Positions 60,345 through 64,000 of a stretch of 64,000 nt of DNA are shown here, piece after piece. The stretch's first letter is position 1. The number at the start of each line of letters is the position of its first letter. The stretch is taken from contig JAKLFY010000004.1 of NCBI GenBank assembly GCA_022710935.1, positions 92,358 to 156,357 on the forward strand, written 5' to 3'. The notes beneath the pieces were generated by a model. The model made no database searches. It was not told the DNA's origin and was given only the letters and a program-made list of their open reading frames with translations. The position numbers were made by a program, and so were the translations under genes. Origin of the DNA: Verrucomicrobiota bacterium (GTDB taxonomy: Bacteria; Verrucomicrobiota; Verrucomicrobiia; Limisphaerales; J093).

Positions 60345-62060
60345 TCAGTCACGCGATCCGCCTGGTCTTCGGCGCGTCCAGGCCGCTTCTGGAATCGCCG
60401 CCCCGTCTTTGCGCGGGTCCGACGCCCCGAGGTTGACGCCCGCCCCAGAATCGCGAAGGACAGCCTGCCCGCCGCCGACCGATTGGGCGAACGGCCCGAC
60501 GATCTCGAGCGCGTGCCCGCGCGCCGCAAGGTCCGCGCGGACTTCAGGCTGAACACGCGACTCGATTTCGACGTCGCGGCCCTGGAACGACATCTTGGTG
60601 AAACGCGGCGCTTCGAGTGCCGCCTGGAGATTCAGCTCGTGGTCGACAATGTTCGCGACAAACTGGGCGTGGGCCTGCGCCTGGTTCCAACCGCCCATGA
60701 TCCCAAACGCAATCCGCACGTCGCCTTTCGCCATGAACCCGGGAATGATGGTGTGCAGCGGCCGCTTGCGGCCCGCCAGCGCGTTCGGGTGCGCCGGGTC
60801 AAGCGCGAACAACCCGCCGCGATTCTGCAGGCCAAACCCCGCCCCTTCCGCCACCAGGCCGGAGCCGAATCCGCCGTAATTGCTCTGAATGAGCGAGACC
60901 ATGTTGCCCTCCCGATCCACCGCGCACAGGTAGGTGGTGTCGTTGCCGCCCGCCGGGGGTTCGCCGGGAGCAACCGCGCTTGCCGCCCGCGCCGGATCGA
61001 TGAGTTCCGCGCGCGTCTCCGCGTACCCCTTCGACAATAAGCCCGCCACCGGCACGCGGCTGAACAGCGGATCGGCGACGTACCGCAACATGTCCGCATA
61101 GGCCAGTTTCTTAGCCTCGATCACCACGTGCAACGCGTCCGCCGAGCCGGCACCATATTGGGCCAGCGGGAAACGCTCCATCAGATTGAGCATCACCAGG
61201 GCGGCAATGCCCTGGCCGTTCGGCGGAATCTCCGAGACCGTCCATCCCCGATACGTCGTCGAGATCGGCTCGACCCACTCGGCCCGGTATTCCCGCAAGT
61301 CGGCCGCCGTCAACGTGCCGCCGTGGCGCCGGGACGTGGCAAGCAGCGTCTCGGCGATTGGCCCCCGATAGAAGGCCGCGCTGCCCCGGCGTGCGATGTG
61401 GCGGAGGGACCACTCCAGACCTGGGTTGCGGAACAACTCGCCCGCACGCGGCGCTCGGCCCTCGGGCAGGAACGTCTCCGCCGCTGCCGGGTCGGCCCGC
61501 ATCAACCTCTCGCCACCGGCCCAATAGCCCGCTACAAGCTCGGTGACGGGGAAGCCCTCCCGCGCCGTCCGGATCGCCGGCGTCAGCAGGCGGTCGAACG
61601 ACTTTCGGCCGAAGCGACGTCGCAGCGCGTCCCAACCCTCGACCGCGCCAGGCACGGTCACCGAGTGGATGCCGCGCTGAGGCATGTTCGTCAGCCCGAG
61701 TTGGCGCAGATGCTCGATGGTCAGGCCCGACGGCGCGTAACCGCTGGCATTGAGCCCATCCAGCTTGCCTGACTTCGCCTCATACACCAGCGCGAACAGG
61801 TCGCCCCCCAGACCGCACGTCATCGGCGCCACCACCCCCATCATCGCGTTCGCCGCAATCGCGGCGTCCACCGCATGACCGCCCTCCGCGAGAATCTCCG
61901 CCCCGGCTTGCGACGCCAGCGGATGCTCTGACGCCACAATGCCACAGCGTGACATGACGATCGACCGGCCCTGGGTCCGTTCGGCGTGGGTGGCAGGCAT
62001 GGCGCCCGCCATTGTGCCAAAGCCCAGCAGCAGCGCAACAGAGCACGAGGAAACGTTCAT
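60345..62060 (-). CDS. ggt: Gamma-glutamyltransferase
   Basis: 571 residues, the family's usual size. A signal peptide (SSCSVALLLGFGTMAGAMPA then THA) sends it to the periplasm. GIVASEHPLASQAGAEILAE GGHAVDAAIAAN is the large-subunit start and GGNDTTYLCAVDREGNMVSL contains the autoprocessing Thr after Asp-Thr; NYGGFGSGLV and KRPLHTIIPGFMAK complete the active site. It self-cleaves into two chains and transfers or hydrolyses gamma-glutamyl groups, for example from glutathione. The ATG at 62060 starts the signal peptide. It has no operon partner. Confidence 0.93.
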   Translation of the reverse strand: MNVSSCSVALLLGFGTMAGAMPATHAERTQGRSIVMSRCGIVASEHPLASQAGAEILAEGGHAVDAAIAANAMMGVVAPMTCGLGGDLFALVYEAKSGKLDGLNASGYAPSGLTIEHLRQLGLTNMPQRGIHSVTVPGAVEGWDALRRRFGRKSFDRLLTPAIRTAREGFPVTELVAGYWAGGERLMRADPAAAETFLPEGRAPRAGELFRNPGLEWSLRHIARRGSAAFYRGPIAETLLATSRRHGGTLTAADLREYRAEWVEPISTTYRGWTVSEIPPNGQGIAALVMLNLMERFPLAQYGAGSADALHVVIEAKKLAYADMLRYVADPLFSRVPVAGLLSKGYAETRAELIDPARAASAVAPGEPPAGGNDTTYLCAVDREGNMVSLIQSNYGGFGSGLVAEGAGFGLQNRGGLFALDPAHPNALAGRKRPLHTIIPGFMAKGDVRIAFGIMGGWNQAQAHAQFVANIVDHELNLQAALEAPRFTKMSFQGRDVEIESRVQPEVRADLAARGHALEIVGPFAQSVGGGQAVLRDSGAGVNLGASDPRKDGAAIPEAAWTRRRPGGSRD

Positions 62061-62126
62061 GCGCTCACTCTAACCCGCATCGAAGCCGATGACAGCACGA
62101 GACTGAGCGTCATATGTCAACGAGGC

Positions 62127-62176
62127 GGGGTCTGGAGACCCGGCCAGCGCATTGTAGGCCGCGTGTCCTCACGCGG
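62127..62176. repeat. Two small hairpins upstream of ggt
   Basis: GGGTCTGGAGACCC (62127-62140) and CCGCGTGTCCTCACGCGG (62159-62176) are perfect stems in the 210-bp space between ggt and the isomerase-like gene. The second, lying after the isomerase-like gene on the minus strand, could assist its termination. Confidence 0.5.
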
Positions 62177-62270
62177 CGTGACTTCCGACGTTGTGTATAG
62201 AATCGACCGACGCTTGGGAGGACTTGGATTCCCTGATGGGCGGGGCGGGTGTTGACCGCGCGTTTGTCGG

Positions 62271-63737
62271 TTAGCACTCCGCGACGACTTTGAGGCCGAG
62301 CAAGTGCCCGAGGTGGCGAATGGTGCGGGTCTGGTCGCCGTAATAGGCCACGCGATGCAGCGACGCGTAGTAGTCCTTGGCGCTGCTGCCCAGCGCGCCG
62401 CCGCCCCAGTTGTCGAGCAGTCGATCGGCGTCGCTGACTTGGGCGACCAATTCGGTGCGGCAGCCGCGCTCCTCGCCTTTGGGCGTGGTGGGGGCCTCGA
62501 CGATCTTGCCCGTGAACACGAGCAGCGTGTCGAGGTGAATCAGCTTGGTGAACGTGACCGTCTGGCCGATGCGATAGTGGACCTCGGGAACGGCGCCGCC
62601 CCGCACCTCGGCGTGCCGCCGCAACAGATAGGGCGCGGCCTCGCCATTCCGACCCTCCATTCTCAGGGGCGCCGAACAGTGGGACAGGTGGAACGTGTTG
62701 CGGGAGGTATCCACGCCCGCCGCATTGCCGAGGAAGCCGGGTTGGTTCAAGGCGTGTTCGAGGATGAGCATCGTAAGCAGACAATCCATGTCGCCGTCGC
62801 AGGCGGCCGGGATGCCCTGATCGTTCAATTCGGTGAATCCCAGGCAGGGGAAACCGCGCGGCAACCACCCCATGCACGTGCCGACGCACAGCCCGCGGGC
62901 GCCATGTTCCGCGATCAGTTGGTCCAAGGTCAGGGCCGCCCGCGCCGCTTTGACGACATCCTCGCGGCTCGGCTCGACGAGTTGTTGGGCTTCGCGCAGC
63001 CACGTGTCGGCGCGCGCCTCCGCGGCGACCTGATCGACCGTCGCCATGACGGCGTCGTAGCGACCATCGGCGATGGCGACCATCTCGACGCCCAAACGCT
63101 GTTTGACCTGGGCGGCGTCGTGCGCGGCCGGCGTGCCCTTGAAGGGCGGCGAGACCAGCACCCGGCTCCGGCGCAACAACGGAATCACGCGCAACGCGCG
63201 AGCCGCCTGCTCCAGGTCGCCGGAGTCGGTGGTGTTGTAGAGGGTGATCCGTTGCCCCTCCTCGCGCCACGGTTTGACCAGGCACCAATCGTGGCCGCCG
63301 ATCACCGGCAGATGAAACACCGCGACCGGACGCGCCTCCTTGAACACCGTCGGCATCACGCCCTGAGCCAGGCCGAAAATGTCCGCGCTGATGGCCAACA
63401 CGGGCGCGTCAGGACCGGCGTGCTCGAGCAATTCGGACGTTTCAGCGGCGTTGCTGGCCACGCCGACGACGAACTCGACGTTTCCGAGCTTCCGCTCGAC
63501 TTCGCTCAATCGCCGGGTCAGCGCGCTCACCTCCGCTTCGGACAGGCTCCAGCTTCGGTCCGGCGCCTTGCCGGCGACGATTACGGCGATGGGGACCTTG
63601 CCAGTCGTGGCGGGAGGAGAGGGGGACGATTGGGCGGCTGCGGGAGCGGTTTGAGCAAGCAGTGAGCTTGAGGCCAGGGCCGCGCCTCCCAAGGCCGTGG
63701 CGCCGAGAAACTGGCGGCGGTTACAGAGCGTGCACAT
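62271..63737 (-). CDS. Tat-exported L-fucose/L-arabinose isomerase-like protein
   Basis: 488 residues. The N-terminus MCTLCNRRQFLGATALGGAA is a twin-arginine signal (RRQFLG), so it would be folded before export. The body follows sugar-isomerase-like proteins of the fucose/arabinose isomerase fold: FVVGVASNAAETSELLEHAG, then VIGGHDWCLVKPWREEGQRI and GTCMGWLPRGFPCLGFTELN, CDGDMDCLLTMLILEHALNQ and DTSRNTFHLSHCSAPLRMEG. Acidic and His residues in the last two blocks correspond to the metal site. A true isomerase is normally cytoplasmic, so the role may differ. A ribosome site AGAGGAA precedes the ATG at 63737. Confidence 0.7.
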   Translation of the reverse strand: MCTLCNRRQFLGATALGGAALASSSLLAQTAPAAAQSSPSPPATTGKVPIAVIVAGKAPDRSWSLSEAEVSALTRRLSEVERKLGNVEFVVGVASNAAETSELLEHAGPDAPVLAISADIFGLAQGVMPTVFKEARPVAVFHLPVIGGHDWCLVKPWREEGQRITLYNTTDSGDLEQAARALRVIPLLRRSRVLVSPPFKGTPAAHDAAQVKQRLGVEMVAIADGRYDAVMATVDQVAAEARADTWLREAQQLVEPSREDVVKAARAALTLDQLIAEHGARGLCVGTCMGWLPRGFPCLGFTELNDQGIPAACDGDMDCLLTMLILEHALNQPGFLGNAAGVDTSRNTFHLSHCSAPLRMEGRNGEAAPYLLRRHAEVRGGAVPEVHYRIGQTVTFTKLIHLDTLLVFTGKIVEAPTTPKGEERGCRTELVAQVSDADRLLDNWGGGALGSSAKDYYASLHRVAYYGDQTRTIRHLGHLLGLKVVAEC

Positions 63738-63914
63738 AGTGTGTTCCTCTTGATGCGCTGTGCGAATTGACCGTTGATTGAACGCGTGTTGGTTGGATCG
63801 TCGCGATTCCGTCTGTCGTGAATGAGCCGTTGCATAACGCCCCGCAACACCCGACACAAGACCCAAATCATCGCCTAAGTACGCTAGTTCATAAGTCCGC
63901 ACACGTATTTTTTC
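63738..63914. other. Upstream region of the isomerase-like gene
   Basis: About 180 bp between the Tat-protein start and the transposase fragment. No gene or clear operator was seen. It should hold the promoter; the insertion at its far side could have replaced upstream control sequences. Confidence 0.35.
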
Positions 63915-64000
63915 TCAAGCCGCCACCGCCAACTCCGTGGTTCTTGGTGTGGCGAACTTGGACAGCAGTTCATTCAAGTCGCTGCGGGTGAACTTCCACT
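63915..64000 (-). CDS. C-terminal end of an IS630-type transposase (cut by window edge)
   Basis: The minus-strand frame reads WKFTRSDLNELLSKFATPRT and then a short Ala-rich end and TGA at 63915-63917. The WKFTRxDL pattern is typical of the last 30 residues of IS630/Tc1-like transposases. Only the 3' end is inside the window, so completeness is unknown. Confidence 0.6.
   Translation of the reverse strand, partial: WKFTRSDLNELLSKFATPRTTELAVAA

Noticed and set aside
1..64000. tRNA, rRNA or riboswitch genes
   Set aside because: Gaps between genes were read through and none contained a convincing cloverleaf, rRNA segment or riboswitch core. A dedicated RNA search was not possible, so a missed small RNA remains possible.

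Overview
The window is one contiguous, GC-rich bacterial chromosome segment. No rRNA, tRNA or phage structural gene was seen. The gene mix suggests a Verrucomicrobiota bacterium, probably of the Limisphaerales/Pedosphaera type. Pointers are a prepilin-type secreted protein with an FTLVELLVVIAIIA-type N-terminus, a periplasmic sulfatase, an ECF sigma factor next to a huge WD40-repeat Ser/Thr kinase, secreted proteins ending in a YRLRK-like tail, and a Bacteroides-like bifunctional fucokinase/GDP-fucose pyrophosphorylase. The placement is an inference from families, not from a marker gene.

Layout. 1-7.5 kb: a Gfo/Idh/MocA oxidoreductase, a MarC-type membrane protein overlapping an unknown 534-residue protein, a ParD-like/PIN toxin-antitoxin pair between two inverted mobile-element remnants, a secreted alpha/alpha-barrel (terpene-cyclase-like) protein and a CDP-alcohol phosphatidyltransferase. 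7.6-16.5 kb: fkp, a copper P-type ATPase, a broken SecB-like gene, an MBL-fold hydrolase and three small membrane-protein genes. 16.6-30 kb: a long minus-strand operon for an 11-subunit-type respiratory complex I (nuoA-B-C-D-I-H-J-K-L-M-M-N, with no E, F or G and two M genes), preceded by a conserved small gene and a methyltransferase. 30-35 kb: a plus-strand run with a secreted protein, a prepilin-like protein, a ZnuABC-type metal ABC transporter and NikR. 35-37.2 kb: a sulfatase and a graveyard of transposase fragments. 37.2-45.9 kb: a minus-strand signalling block (ECF sigma factor, WD40 Ser/Thr kinase, CHASE-PAS histidine kinase, receiver-only response regulator). 46-47.4 kb: an intact REP-associated tyrosine transposase (RAYT) with six tandem 22-bp repeats. 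47.4-64 kb: a PutP-like symporter, a CASTOR/POLLUX-like ion channel, a secreted protein with an internally duplicated domain, moxR, threonine aldolase, a secreted lectin-like protein, a tRNA-dihydrouridine synthase, gamma-glutamyltransferase, a Tat-exported sugar-isomerase-like protein, and the end of an IS630-type transposase at the window edge.

The least ordinary content is repetitive. A palindrome-ended element of about 73 bp occurs four times, and its TAG-containing ends form the stop codons of four different genes (marC, nuoA, nikR and the sulfatase). A second set of elements, including the RAYT locus, a 148-bp inverted-repeat element and the arms around the toxin-antitoxin pair, share a GGGTCA...TTGACA end. 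Both sets were found by eye and need a genome-wide search.
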